From positions 175,212,680 to 175,276,679 of the forward strand of contig NC_057800.1 of the NCBI RefSeq assembly GCF_018294505.1: a DNA stretch of 64,000 nt, in the 5' to 3' direction. Origin of the DNA: Triticum aestivum (taxonomy: Eukaryota; Streptophyta; Magnoliopsida; Poales; Poaceae). Positions 1 through 10,306 of this stretch are shown here, in pieces (position 1 is the first letter of the stretch; every line of letters starts with the position of its first letter). The position numbers were made by a program, and so were the translations under genes. Under the pieces are notes generated by a model. That model was not told the DNA's origin. It ran no database searches and worked only from the letters and a program-made list of their open reading frames with translations.

Positions 1-510
1 ATGCAAGGACTCCAGCGACCGGCCGCCGTCCTCAATGTGTGGGCGGCGCAGCCGCGGGAGCTCGGCCCACTGCCGCGTGGTGGGGTTGGAGACGAGGTAC
101 TGGCCGGCGACGGCCGTCCCGAGCAGGAGGAGGCCGTCGCACGAGGCCAGCGGGAGGCAGAACTGCTCACCCAGGAGCTCCGCCTGGGGTTTGGTCGCGG
201 GGGGGGGGGGGGGGGGGGGGCGCGCGAGCGGACGGCGCGCCGGGCGGCCCGGATGGCGGACGGAGACGGACAGAGCGTCCAGGTAAACGTAGTCGTCGAC
301 GTGGCCTGTCGTCGTTCTGTCGTAGAGGAGGATCTCGAGCGGGGCCAGCGGGCGACGGCGCGCGTGGGCGGCGAGGAAGGCCACGCTGGTGGCGACGCGG
401 CGGAAGTCGATGCAGACGGCGCGCGCGACGAGGACGGACCTGGTCGGCAGGTGGGTCAAGATCTCGACGATAAGATCTTCGCCAAGATCAAGGAGGTGCT
501 CCACCATCAT
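1..510 (-). CDS. F-box family protein, 5' part only (runs off the left edge)
   Basis: Reading the minus strand from the ATG at 510 gives an open frame of 170 codons with no stop to the window edge. Residues about 4-50 look like an F-box: LGEDLIVEILTHLPTRSVLV is followed by RAVCIDFRR and an FLAAHARRRPL stretch. This is the Skp1-binding fold of SCF ubiquitin ligase substrate receptors. About residues 98-104 are seven consecutive prolines, encoded by the poly-G run at 199-220. Further on, LVSNPTTRQWAELP matches the start of the F-box-associated repeat region of plant F-box proteins. The frame is the same on both sides of the poly-proline, which supports one real exon. Codon use is very GC-rich, as in grass genes. 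A TATA box lies about 40 bp upstream. The substrate is unknown. The plus-strand frame across this stretch is only a shadow. Confidence 0.8.
   Translation of the reverse strand, partial: MMVEHLLDLGEDLIVEILTHLPTRSVLVARAVCIDFRRVATSVAFLAAHARRRPLAPLEILLYDRTTTGHVDDYVYLDALSVSVRHPGRPARRPLARPPPPPPPATKPQAELLGEQFCLPLASCDGLLLLGTAVAGQYLVSNPTTRQWAELPRLRRPHIEDGGRSLESLH
199..220. repeat. G homopolymer of 22 bases inside the F-box exon
   Basis: A run of 22 G on the plus strand encodes seven prolines on the minus strand plus one base of the neighbouring arginine codon. Runs like this are unstable and often misassembled. A change not divisible by three would break the F-box frame. Confidence 0.9.
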
Positions 511-544
511 CGAACGATGATCTGCGCTTTCCGTGCTTCTCGTG

Positions 545-552
545 CTTATATA
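545..552 (-). promoter_or_regulatory. TATA box of the F-box gene
   Basis: The minus strand reads TATATAAG, ending about 35 bp upstream of the ATG at 510. Transcription would start near 520 and leave a very short 5' leader. The position fits a grass core promoter, but no transcript evidence is available. Confidence 0.5.
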
Positions 553-690
553 GAAGTTAATAATCAAGGAGGAATCTGTCTTGAATCGAACTCTCATACC
601 ATGGCTATTATTCACGAGTTTGGATATAGATACAAACATTGAAACGCAGGCATACACGTTTTTTTGTCTTCGAAAAATGTTATTGAACGA

Positions 691-1055
691 ACGTTAGATG
701 TCTAGTAAGTTCCAGCGAACCCCTCAAAAAATGTGCATGGCAGATTTTTTTTTTATTTTGAACTTGTAACATGGCAAGTTCCAGCGAACCCCTCAAAAAA
801 TGTACATGGCGGATTTTTTTTCTAATTTCTCACGTGACAAATTTATTTTTAAGGGTACGACAATTTTATTTTTAATAACATGGCATTTGTATATATGTTT
901 TGTCATGGCAATTTCCTACATGTGACTTCTATGTTTTTCAATTTTAATCAATATGTAGGGGGGGGGGGGGGGGTGCAGATGAGAAGTGTGAGAACAGCTA
1001 GGATACAGTGATGAATCAAGAGGGGTGTTAGATATCTAGCAAGTCCCAACGAACA
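691..1055. repeat. Unclassified repeat with direct repeats and a second poly-G run
   Basis: The motif AAGTTCCAGCGAACCCCTCA occurs at about 706 and 776, giving a 70-bp period that includes the following A-rich and T-rich tracts. A diverged form, GTTAGATATCTAGCAAGTCC, at about 1027 repeats the start at about 693. The words catggcaa and catggcag recur between. A run of 16 G lies at 958-973. The same words appear at 6832-7079, so this is probably a low-copy transposon relic, perhaps Mutator-like. The family is not recognised. Confidence 0.45.
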
Positions 1056-2070
1056 CTCTGCCCACCATCGGATCACATGCACAATCATCAGATTTGAAAC
1101 TCACTAGAGGCGAGCACGCGCTTTGCCGCGCCGATTTCATTTATAGATTTTGTCTGTTGGCCTTTTACCATTTACCATGAGCCCGGTGTTGTTTATCGTT
1201 TTTTTCCTTTTTGTCTCCTTTCACATGTGATTTTGGGGAAGCAGATCACTGCAACATGGGGGAGAAATGGATTGACAATAGATTCTCTTATGAATCGCTA
1301 CTTGAATCTCCCGGTAAAACAACCTGCACCGTCTCATTATTCCTCTGGAAAGACTAAATTGCACTTTCGAACATGCAATTGCGCAACATATGATTATGGG
1401 TTTGAATGTGCAATGCAGAAGCAGACTCCCAAGTCGACAGTGGTCGTTATAGGTTAGAGCTGTAGTAGAGTTTCGTCGGTGCACATCAGCTTGTTTGTGC
1501 GCATCCTCGTGTGCCATATGCTAATTGCATCAACGAATTGGCTGTTTTTTTAATAGAAAACAAGACAACGAATTGACTGTAAGCCCTCAGACCCTCTGGA
1601 TGCGCATCGTGGCATGAAAATCCTTTGAATGAGTATGATCACAACTCACAACAAAGCACAGAATGGATACAGGTGCTACTTGGCAAAAAAGAAAGATGTA
1701 TAAATATATCTTACTTAAAACTCGAAATGTTGTGTGAGAGGGATATTAACTCAAGTATACTCTATCTAGATTACCATCTTGAAACCTGTTCACTGAACTC
1801 TCAATATGTAAAACTACTTCCTTTTCCTTGGTGCTGATGCATGCAGCACAATCATTATGGACATGGATCCTCTGACGTGGCTATCACTGCCTTACCCTGC
1901 CTTTCCGTCACTGACGGATGGGACCGATGCTTGGTGGGACCCACATGTCAGTGGCCCAATGGTAGAATAGCCCACGTCAGGGGATACTAATCCAACCATT
2001 AGGGGGATCTAAGCAGCAGTAACTTGCAATGAGCTTAGGATGGCAGTCGAATCACAAACTCATATCAATT
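1056..2070. other. Intergenic stretch with one inverted-repeat candidate
   Basis: No gene was recognised here; the open frames are short and unsupported. The one visible structure is an imperfect inverted repeat. CTGACGTGGCTAT near 1872-1884 pairs with ATAGCCCACGTCAG near 1967-1980 and encloses about 80 bp. It may be a small MITE, but no clean target-site duplication was found. Confidence 0.35.
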
Positions 2071-2075
2071 CTTGG

Positions 2076-2255
2076 TGTTAGAAGGGAGAGAGAGAAATTG
2101 TTGCGGAATATGATGGATGTATTATTGAGCCTCGAGGGCAAGTATATATTGAGTACAAGGCTTGAAGGACAAGACGCCTCTTTAGAGATAAGGTAGGAGA
2201 TGGATTACAAATCCTAGACTACCAAAACATATGTAACCCAAATATATCTCTAACA
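2076..2255 (-). repeat. 3' LTR of the small LTR element
   Basis: This is the 180-bp copy next to the polypurine tract (GCGGGGGGG on the minus strand, 2256-2265). It differs from the right copy at only a handful of positions by eye, so insertion is fairly recent. Confidence 0.8.
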
Positions 2256-4548
2256 CCCCCCCGCAGTCGTAGCGGTAGCATTGCGAACAACAGGAGCGAC
2301 GCGGACGGTCAGACTGGAGAGAATAGCGGACGACAGACTGACATCCCCCGCAGTCCTAGCGGGAGCGTCGTAGACGGTGTCGCGTCGCGGACGCGTTGAC
2401 TGTAGAGGAAGCCGACGAGTTGCTCAAGCGGATGATAACCCTTTGTGCCAATGTCGATGTAGCCGAGAGCGTAGGGTGGTGTAGCCGTGGTCGAGGTAGC
2501 CGTGCGAAGAACGCCGTGGTCGATGCCGAGTCGGGGTAGCCGGTGTCGAGGGAGTCGCCGTGGAGCCGCGGGCGCAAGGAGGCGCCGAGTTAGTCATGGG
2601 CGCAGTGGTGCTGAAGAAGTGGTGCGCCAGGAAGGAGAATGGTGTTGACGACGTGTCGCGCCGGGGTTGCCAACCCCGGGGACACATCGTAGACGAAGGC
2701 ACGCGCCGATGTTGCCAGCACCGGGCATGCGTAGACGGACGAAGACGAAGTTGACGAAGCGCCGCACCAGGCTTGCCAGGCCCGGGGACACGTCGTGGAC
2801 GAAGGCACGCAACGGTGTTGCCAGCACCGGGCATGCGTAGACTGGGACCTGCACGAGCTGTACGCCATGTCGAAGAAGTCGGAGAGGCCAGCAGAAGGAC
2901 TCGACGACGGTTGCGGCGCCAATCGGCGCGGGGCCAATGTCGCTCGCGGTTGTCGGAGTAGATGAAGCGGTCGGGGTAGATGACGGCGACGCTGGCGACG
3001 AGCTGGTGCTGGACGAAGACGAAGGGGGTGGACAGGTGGCGGCGGCTACGGAGGTAGCGGCGGCGGCAGCCAAAGAAGAGCGACGGCGGCGGCCTGACGG
3101 CGGCGGCGGCGGCTAGGTTAGGACTGCGGCGGCGGTGCTCGAAGTAGGCGAAGAACCCTGACAGCGTGACGAAGACCGGCGCGGACGGTGGCGTTCCAGC
3201 GCCAAGGGAGACGGCGCGGCGCATACCACGGGAGGTCGACGCGCGGTGACGGCGGAGTGGACCGCGGGCCGCGGCGCTACGGTCCGAAGGGGCGACGCAG
3301 CGGCGGCGGGCAGGTCGGGGCGACGGCAGAAATACCTCAGGGCGGCGGCGGGGACCGCGGGCCCCGGCGCTACGGCCCGAAGGGGGGGTGCAGCGGCGGA
3401 GCGCGGGTCGGCGCAACCGCTGGGACAGCCTCGGGGCGGCGGCTGGGACCGCGTATCACGGCACTGCGCACTGTAGGGACGATGCAGCGGCGACACATGA
3501 ATCGATGCAGTCGCGAGGTGAACCATGGGGCGGCGACGCTGCGGCCCGACAGGACGATGCAATAACCTGTTGCTTAATCGATGAAAGAGCGCGCTGAACT
3601 TGGGGACAATCTTCACAGGATCTATGAAGGCGCGGGCAAGCAACTGGTTAGGTCGATCGCGCGGCATGGATGAAGTGAATCGCGGGCGGTCGGGTGATCA
3701 ATCCAATAGCTGGCGAGATCGAAGATGCGCAGACGATAGCATATGGCCGCAGCCCAAAGCAGCACGAGTAGCTCATCGTCCAGGTGCGGGAACACGCGGG
3801 CGACCAGGGTCCACGCTGCGCTGGTGGACGAGGCTTCGGGTTGAGCCGCAGTAAAACGCACAGAGCCACCAGAGCGGATTTCACCGCAGCGCATGCGCCC
3901 GTGACGTGCTGTCATACAGGAAGCTGGGAGTCTTCGGTGTGGATGTGCGCGGCTGACGCATAGCTTGTTGCGTGCGCACACGAAGTCCGAACAAATTTGC
4001 ATGGCGTAGTCTCGTATGCGGATGGCTGGGTTTGATCTGCACCGTGGGAACTTGTGGCAAGGTAGCTTGGCTCGGTGATGATGAAGTCTGTATGGAGCGG
4101 ATGCAACACATCCGGATGGAGATGGCTTGGTGTAGGATCCCGATCGGTTGAAGACGAAGACGAGCGGCGTAGACGGATACGCGGACGACGGCCGTCAGGC
4201 TGCCGTGTCGTGCGAGACCGCTAGTCGGTGAAGAGGCCGGTAGTCGCGTCCATGTCGAAGTAGAGGCGCGAGGGTCGGCGGCGGCGGACGGGCGACGCAA
4301 ACCGATCTTAGATCGGAAAACCAAAAAAAAACGCCGATCAAGACAACCGGCGAGAGAGCAAAAATCCCGGATCAAGGATCGGGAAAAAAACACTCTAGGG
4401 CAGCCGATCAACACGACCGGCGGACGAACCCTAGGTACCGGCGGCGCGGCCTCCGGCGGCGGTCATGGAGGCCGACCGCCCCGGGGGCGGCGCGCAGGTG
4501 CGGAACTGGCGGCGGCTAGGGTTTAGGATCGACTTGCGATAGATACCA
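2256..4548 (-). other. Internal region of the small LTR element: GC-rich, no recognisable protein
   Basis: The body is very GC-rich and gives long open frames on several strands, the longest 330 codons. They are arginine, proline and serine-rich with no known domain, as expected where stops are rare. It holds two short tandem duplications: a 106-bp period at about 2666-2855 (shared word CCAGCACCGGGCATGCGTAG) and a 93-bp period at about 3259-3400 (shared word GGACCGCGGGCC). The composition suggests captured host-gene sequence, but no donor gene could be named. Confidence 0.5.
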
Positions 4549-4728
4549 TGTTAGAAAGGAGAGAGAGGAATTGTTGCGGAATATGATGGATGTATTATTG
4601 AGCCTCGAGGGCGAGTATATATTGAGTACAAGGCTTGGAGGACAAGACGCCTCTCTAGAGATAAGGTAGAAAATGGATTATAAATCCTAGACTACCAAAA
4701 CATATGTAACCCAAATATATCTCTAACA
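4549..4728 (-). repeat. 5' LTR of the small LTR element with adjacent primer-binding site
   Basis: This is the right-hand 180-bp LTR. On the minus strand it is followed at 4548 and below by TGGTATCTATCGCAAG, whose first seven bases match the usual copia and TRIM initiator-methionine primer site. That fixes the minus orientation. Confidence 0.75.
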
Positions 4729-4733
4729 CTTGT

Positions 4734-5854
4734 ACTAAACACACATACAGGGAAAAAAACATCCAGGAGAGGTACTAACATCTACTTGCTTTCAGAAGTT
4801 CCAAAGCCAAAAGCTTATGCAAAATCCCAATTAAAGGCACAGTTTTTTCCTGCTTGGTTCAAGTACTAAATCCATGGGTAAGCCATTACATAACTTAATT
4901 GGGCATTGCACTTTATTCATTCGTGGACAATACGGTATACTTTAACAAAATAGCCTAATGCAGAACAAGAAAAAGGAGAAAAGGTACACGGGTTAGGCCA
5001 TTAAAGATCAGAGAGAAACCAATCACAAGATAGCCAAACAAAAACACAGATGGGGATCAAAAATAGAATCGACATTAAGAAAGAGGCTAGAAAAATCGAA
5101 ATTCTCAGCATCTCCTCCCCAGAACAGAGCTGCCGTCGCCTCCCAGGAACGGACCAGCCATCGCTCACCCTTGGTGCCAGTGCATGCCATGCCATAGATG
5201 AGCCATCGTCGCTCGCTCTCCTTCCGCCGCATACTTTGTCAGGTTCAGCAGCCATTCTTCAGTTAAGTTTGACACTTGTTCTGTTCTTCAATTATGTTCA
5301 GTAGAGCATCGGGCTACATCTATGCCTGACCTTCCTTCTTGCAATTTTCGATTGCAATCGTAAGGCTGTACTGTAATTTCCTTTTGATAAAATTAAAAAA
5401 AAATACTTTTGAGATATTTACTTAGTAAATGAGCTCATTTTCTGTAATCAAGATTAAGAAACTAATCTTGTGGCTCGGGCTATGTTATAAAACCTGAGGG
5501 GTGGAAGGGAGGAAGGAGTAATGAAAAAGTTAACATTTATTTTGCTATTTTATCTTTGATGTTCATGTTCGCCTTGCTACTTATATCTTCAGTAAGCTGT
5601 CGATTTAGCCCAGTTTTTGCCGCTGTTGTTGTTAGTTCTCCTCTGAACCATCCCTCTCAGTCAGCTACCTACGCTCGGGAGTCCTGTTTGCAACAAATGA
5701 ATATGCCATGTCTGATTCAACAAAGAGAGATTAAAAAGGAAAAACAAAAATAGCTGAATGAGCAAATAACATCTAACCAGGCTATTGTTCTGCTGAGCGA
5801 TTCCTGCACGGCCACCATGGGAGGTCACGATACATTCGACAGTCAGCAACCAGA
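4734..5854. other. Intergenic stretch, nothing recognised
   Basis: AT-rich sequence with only short open frames on both strands. No known domain, repeat end, tRNA or regulatory array was seen. Confidence 0.5.
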
Positions 5855-5856
5855 TA

Positions 5857-5979
5857 CTCCCTCCGTCCGGAAATACTTGTCATTAAAATAAATAAAATGG
5901 TATGTATCTAGATGTATTTTAATTCTAGATACACCCCTTTTTGTCTATTTTGATGACAAGTTTTTTCGGACGAAGGAAG
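5857..5979. mobile_element. Stowaway MITE, 123 bp
   Basis: The element opens CTCCCTCCGTCCGGAAATAC and closes with the diverged complement ending GGACGAAGGAAG. The ends are flanked by the TA dinucleotide at 5855-5856 and 5980-5981. AAATACTTGTCAT and ATGACAAG extend the terminal inverted repeats. Size, CTCCCTCC terminus and TA target are diagnostic of the Tc1/mariner-derived Stowaway superfamily. Confidence 0.9.
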
Positions 5980-5981
5980 TA

Positions 5982-6310
5982 TGTGAGAAGAGAATAGCTT
6001 CTGCACACAGAGAGAAGGCAGCTGCAGCAGCTCCCCTGCAACGCACAAGCGTGTGAGAGAGAAGAGAAGGCAGCAGCGCGGGTGCACGCACGACAGAGGG
6101 CAGCGGCAGAGTACGTGCGCCTTCGGATAGGAAGTGGAGAGACATGACAGCGCCCAAGCAGAGAACAAGCATCACGTTGTGCTTACTGTCGCCCGCCCTA
6201 GAAAAATACATGGAGGAGACCGAAGGGAAAGATATGGAAGCTTCACGCGTGCTGTCGCCCCCCTTTTCTATTTCGTTCCGGAGGAAGTAGAAGACACCAG
6301 CGACGCACCG
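5982..6310. other. Short intergenic stretch
   Basis: GA-rich sequence between a Stowaway element and the plastid insertion. Open frames here lack any recognised domain. Confidence 0.4.
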
Positions 6311-6650
6311 ATTCGATAGAAAAGAAGCAATAGTGTGCATTTTCGTTGGGGATTCCCTGACATAAAACATCGCGTCTTCCTTCGATTCCTTATGCGGGAT
6401 ATCCAATCAATTAGAATTCAGGTTAAAGAGGGTCTTTATCCTCGTCGTATTCTTTATATGGAAATCCGGGGCCAGGGGATCATTCCCTTGACTTGTACTG
6501 ATGATAAATTTTTTACTCCACGAGAAATTGAACAAAAAGCTGCCGAATTGGCCTATTTCTTGCGCGTACCAATTGAAGTATTTTGAGGTATCGTTTTGAA
6601 CTGAGTTGAATGAAAAAAAGAAGAATTGGAAGAAGAAACGTTTTCTCAAC
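6311..6650 (+). other. Nuclear plastid DNA insertion (NUPT) covering the end of ycf4 and the adjacent spacer
   Basis: The sequence reads colinearly with grass chloroplast DNA from within ycf4, through its stop at 6584-6586, into the A-rich spacer toward cemA. Base composition and codon use are plastid-like and unlike the flanks. The left border is near 6311. The right border, about 6650, is approximate. A nuclear location is inferred from the flanking nuclear transposons. Confidence 0.85.
6312..6586 (+). pseudogene. ycf4: ycf4 C-terminal fragment (photosystem I assembly factor), plastid-derived
   Basis: Ycf4 is a thylakoid protein that assists photosystem I assembly; the complete protein is about 185 residues. 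Here only roughly the last 90 codons remain, without the two N-terminal membrane spans. Recognisable segments are [28 protein letters not shown] and [19 protein letters not shown], ending at the normal C-terminus. A T appears to be missing in the run near 6338-6343, which breaks the frame at the start of the fragment, and several residues differ from what I recall of grass Ycf4. It has no promoter and cannot make a functional protein. Identification as ycf4 is firm; transfer from the plastid is inferred. Confidence 0.9.
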
Positions 6651-6831
6651 ACACGTTGGCCAGAAGAACCCACAGATCGCCACGGGTTATTCTCAAATGG
6701 GACGGCCTACAGTCCACATGCTCACGACGTTGGTCAACACGCTTTCACAGCCTCAACGCAGGAGAGAGCCCCATTTGACGGGAGCCTAGTAACTGTAAAG
6801 ATGTATGGATGCATACACATTAGATTATCGG
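6651..6831. other. Unrecognised spacer
   Basis: No gene or repeat end was recognised between the plastid fragment and the following putative MITE. Confidence 0.35.
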
Positions 6832-7079
6832 TATATCTAACTGGCGAATGTTCACTGGAAGGGACCTCCCAGCGAACGACCTTAAAGTTGTTGGATCGTG
6901 ATCAAACGCTCGGTGTTTAAAAAAAATTGCACTGCGTCGCTGGCATTTTCCCCCTAAACATGGCAATTTTAACCTTTTCACATGGCAAGTCCCTAAAAAA
7001 CGCATGGCAATTTAGTTATTTGGCATGGCAACTTGGGCGTTCGCTGGCACCCAGCTAATGTTCACTAGATAAACGGGTC
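6832..7079. mobile_element. Putative MITE or transposon relic with imperfect inverted ends
   Basis: The left part reads TATATCTAAC then CCAGCGAACG. The right part, complemented, reads TATCTAGTGAAC then CCAGCGAACG, giving loosely matching inverted ends about 245 bp apart. The interior repeats catggcaa words as at 691-1055. No clear target duplication was seen, so the superfamily (perhaps Mutator-like) is uncertain. Confidence 0.35.
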
Positions 7080-7139
7080 CTAGATTATTGCATATTTCTC
7101 ACCTGGTGTGGACAATTGCTTTGCTTGTTTATGTTGGTC

Positions 7140-7216
7140 AAAAATTTCTCACCTTTAGTACATCTTTAGTAAAAAGTTGTACTGAAGCTGCGTCAATTAA
7201 TTTGGATCGAAGGGAG
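7140..7216. mobile_element. Degenerate Stowaway MITE, one end only
   Basis: The stretch ending GGATCGAAGGGAG followed by TA at 7217-7218 resembles a Stowaway right end, with the usual upstream GTACTGAAGCTGCGTCAATT. The matching left end was not found. Confidence 0.4.
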
Positions 7217-7218
7217 TA

Positions 7219-8551
7219 TGTAATTAGCGATTCAATGCTTCCAGAGAAAAGGCTGTCCTTCATCAATATACGATAGACTGATTAAATACATAGTTTAGAT
7301 ATATTTTGTTTATTTTTCTCTAGGATCAACATAGGAGCTTGAAAGGAGGGTCGATACTGAATTTACGAATGCAGCAGACCTGAGAACCATCAACAACAGC
7401 ATAATTTGGCCCCACAAATGATCACCAAGACATGAAAATAAATAGATAACAAATAGATAAAATATTGCATTGAAAGCTCGGGCTTAAAGTACAGAAGCTA
7501 AATATAGACTTGGTCTATTGATGAATAGTACAACCTAAGCATCAACCAAGTGCATTCGCAGTCAAGTGTATTTCTTTAACCTATTTATTTAGGGTGGTTT
7601 TTCACCTACTATGCAAGTAGCAAGGGGTTGTTGTTAAGTAAACACGACGCCAATTAACACTGTACTGTTAAGTCATATGCGATCTTAACATTCGAGTAGA
7701 AAATCACATGGAAAACTCAAACTGAATCGGAATTGATCAGTGTATTATAATCTACCATGACAATGCACATCTGCAGTTTCCGTGTGAGTTGAATAACAGA
7801 ACTTCGGATTACCCAAGTGAATAGAGAAGACCGATCAAAACTTGAACTTCCTGATGGAATGAAACAAACAATCTGAATTGTGTAAACAGTTTTCATCATC
7901 TCAAAACCTGGTAACATAATAGGGAGATCACATTCTGTCATATTCATCATATGGTATATTTCCTTTTTCTTTCTGCAGGAACAACATATGGTATAACCTT
8001 GGCCAATATCATTAATGTAGCTAAAGATGTCAATTAAGATATATCTCGTCCTAACTCCTAAATAACTTGTTGACCCCTCAAGAAAATTGTTTCGGCATTA
8101 CATAACCGTACAACCTAGAAAAGAACAGAATGCCACGTAGAATTTCAGCAAACATGTAAAGGGTTGCAGAAACACGGGGTGGCGGCGGCGTTCATGGTCT
8201 GTGGTGGTGGACGATGTCTGACATCGCACAGGTTTTAGGGGCTGACTTGGTCCGCGCTGGTGCAAGCCTTTGTGTTATGGCCCACTTGCTTGCACCCTAT
8301 TCGTGGCGTTGGTTCGAGTTTCACTCTTTGGGCAATGTTGTATCATCGATCGGATCGGCGCCGAGGACCATGGATATGGTTGCGCTCAAGTGTGCTTAGC
8401 GGTGGCCGTCGATAGTCACTGGGTTGTATCCTCCCCCCCAACCGGAACCGGTTGGGGATGAGGGTGTGGGTGCTTCCTATGGTGGGGGCGCGGACCCAGG
8501 CCCGATGGCTGGTGTCAGGCTAGGGGTGAAAGGTGGTACCTTTCGCTTCTA
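7219..8551. other. Intergenic stretch interrupted by the Angela-type element
   Basis: No supported gene was seen. From about 8160 the DNA becomes GC-rich and continues after the Angela-type insertion at 17195-17262, so these two pieces were once contiguous. A short palindrome, AACCGGAACCGGTT, lies near 8440. Confidence 0.4.
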
Positions 8552-8556
8552 CTATC

Positions 8557-10288
8557 TGTTGGAAATATGCCCTAGAGGCAATAATAAATTAGTTATTATT
8601 ATATTTCCTTGTTCATGATAATCGTTTATTATCCATGCTAGAATTGTATTGATAGGAAACTCAAATACATGTGTGGATACATAGACAACACCATGTCCCT
8701 AGTAAGCCTCTAGTTGACTAGCTCGTTGATCAATAGATGGTTACGGTTTCCTGACCATGGACATTGGATGTCATTGATAACGGGATCACATCATTAGGAG
8801 AATGATGTGATGGACAAGACCCAATCCTAAGCCTAGCACAAAGATCGTGTAGTTCATATGCTAAAGCTTTTCTAATGTCAAGTATCATTTCCTTAGACCA
8901 TGAGATTGTGCAACTCCCGGATACCGTAGGAGTGCTTTGGGTGTGCCAAACGTCACAACGTAACTGGGTGGCTATAAAGGTACACTACAGGTATCTCCGA
9001 AAGTGTCTGTTGGGTTGGCACGAATCGAGACTGGGATTTGTCACTCCGTGTAAACGGAGAGGTATCTCTGGGCCCACTTGATAGGACATCATCATAATGT
9101 GCACAATGTGATCAAGGAGTTGATCACGGGATGATGTGTTACGGAACGAGTAAAGAGACTTGCCGGTAATGAGATTGAACAAGGTATCGGGATACCGACG
9201 ATCGAATCTCGGGCAAGTATCGTACCGCTAGACAAAGGGAATTGTATACGGGATTGATTAAGTCCTTGACATCGTGGTTCATCCGATGAGATCATCGTGG
9301 AACATGTGGGAGCCAACATGGGTATCCAGATCCCGCTGTTGGTTATTGACCGGAGAGTCATCTCGGTCATGTCTGCATGTCTCCTGAACCCGTAGGGTCT
9401 ACACACTTAAGGTTCGGTGACGCTAGGGTTATAGAGATATTAGTATGCGGTAACCCGAAAATTGTTCGGAGTCCCGGATGAGATCCCGAACGTCACGAGG
9501 AGTTCCGGAATGATCCGGAGGTAAAGAATTATATATAGGAAGTGCTATTTCGGCCATCGGGACAAGTTTCGGGGTCACCGGTATTGTACCGGGACCACCG
9601 GAAGGGTCCCGGGGGTCCACCGGTTGGGGCCACCTGCCCCGGGGGCCACATGGGCTGTAGGGGGTGCGCCTTGGACTATATGGGCCAAGGGCACCAGCCC
9701 CTAGAGGCCCATGCGCCAAAGGGACAAGAGGAGGGGAGAGTCCTAAAAGGGGAAGGCACCTCCGAGGTGCCTTGGGGAGGATGGACTCCTCCCCCCCCTT
9801 GGCCGCACCCTTCCTTGGAGGAAGGGGCAAGGCTGCGCCCTCCCCCTCTCCCTTGGCCCTATATATAGTGGGGGGGAAGGGAGGACAACGATACCTGAGC
9901 CCTGGCGCCTCCCTTTCCCTCCCATGACACATCTCCCTCCTGCCGCAGCGCTTGGCGAAGCCCTGTTGGAATCCCGCTACTTCCACCACCACGCCGTCGT
10001 GCTGCTGGATCTCCATCAACCTCTCCTCCCCCCTTGCTGGATCAAGAAGGAGGAGACGTCGCTGCTCCGTACGTGTGTTGAACGCGGATGTGCCGTCCGT
10101 TCGGCGCTAGGATCATCGGTGATTTGGATCACGACGAGTACGACTCCATCAACCCCGTTCTCTTGAATGCTTCCGCGCGTGATCTACAAGGGTATGTAGA
10201 TCCACTCCTCCCTCGTTGCTAGATGACTCCATAGATAGATCTTGGTGACACGTAAGAAAATTTTGAATTTATGCTACGTTCCCCATCA
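8557..10288 (+). repeat. 5' LTR of the Angela-type element
   Basis: A 1732-bp LTR from TGTTGGAAAT to CCCCATCA, nearly identical to 15461-17189. Its open frames are by-products of GC-rich LTR sequence. It would supply promoter, transcription start and polyadenylation signal. Confidence 0.95.
9860..9867 (+). promoter_or_regulatory. TATA box in the 5' LTR
   Basis: TATATATA follows a C-rich tract late in the LTR, in the position expected for the retrotransposon promoter. The same sequence is at 16762-16769 in the 3' LTR and 41693-41700 in the related solo LTR. Confidence 0.55.
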
Positions 10289-10306
10289 GTGGCATCATGA
10301 GCTAGG
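10289..10306 (+). other. Primer-binding site of the Angela-type element (diverged)
   Basis: GTGGCATCATGAGCTAGG directly follows the 5' LTR. It resembles the copia initiator-Met tRNA primer site but differs from the intact form seen at 63495-63506, so tRNA priming may be impaired. Confidence 0.6.

Larger units (their letters stand above)
2076..4728 (-). mobile_element. Small LTR retrotransposon with 180-bp LTRs, non-autonomous, minus orientation
   Basis: Two near-identical 180-bp repeats (2076-2255 and 4549-4728) both begin TGTTAGA and end TCTAACA. They enclose 2.3 kb. Flanks CTTGG (2071-2075) and CTTGT (4729-4733) look like a 5-bp target duplication with one later substitution. On the minus strand the right LTR is followed directly by TGGTATCTATCGC, similar to the initiator-Met tRNA primer site. 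The left LTR is preceded by a G-rich polypurine tract. No gag, protease, RT or integrase motif is visible, so it must have moved with enzymes from elsewhere. The size lies between TRIM and LARD classes. Confidence 0.8.

Noticed and set aside
1..642. 213-codon plus-strand frame from the first base
   Set aside because: It is antisense to the F-box exon. The minus strand gives a clear F-box and F-box-associated sequence, while this frame is Gly and Arg-rich without a domain.
2424..3416. 330-codon minus-strand open frame
   Set aside because: The sequence is Arg, Pro and Ser-rich in a very GC-rich region where several overlapping frames are open. No domain is seen, and it lies inside a non-coding LTR element.
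6407..6673. Minus-strand frame over the plastid fragment
   Set aside because: It is antisense to ycf4, whose sense reading is unmistakable.
9429..10019. 196-codon minus-strand frame, repeated at 16333-16920
   Set aside because: It lies antisense in the two LTR copies of the Angela-type element, and its repetition reflects LTR identity only.
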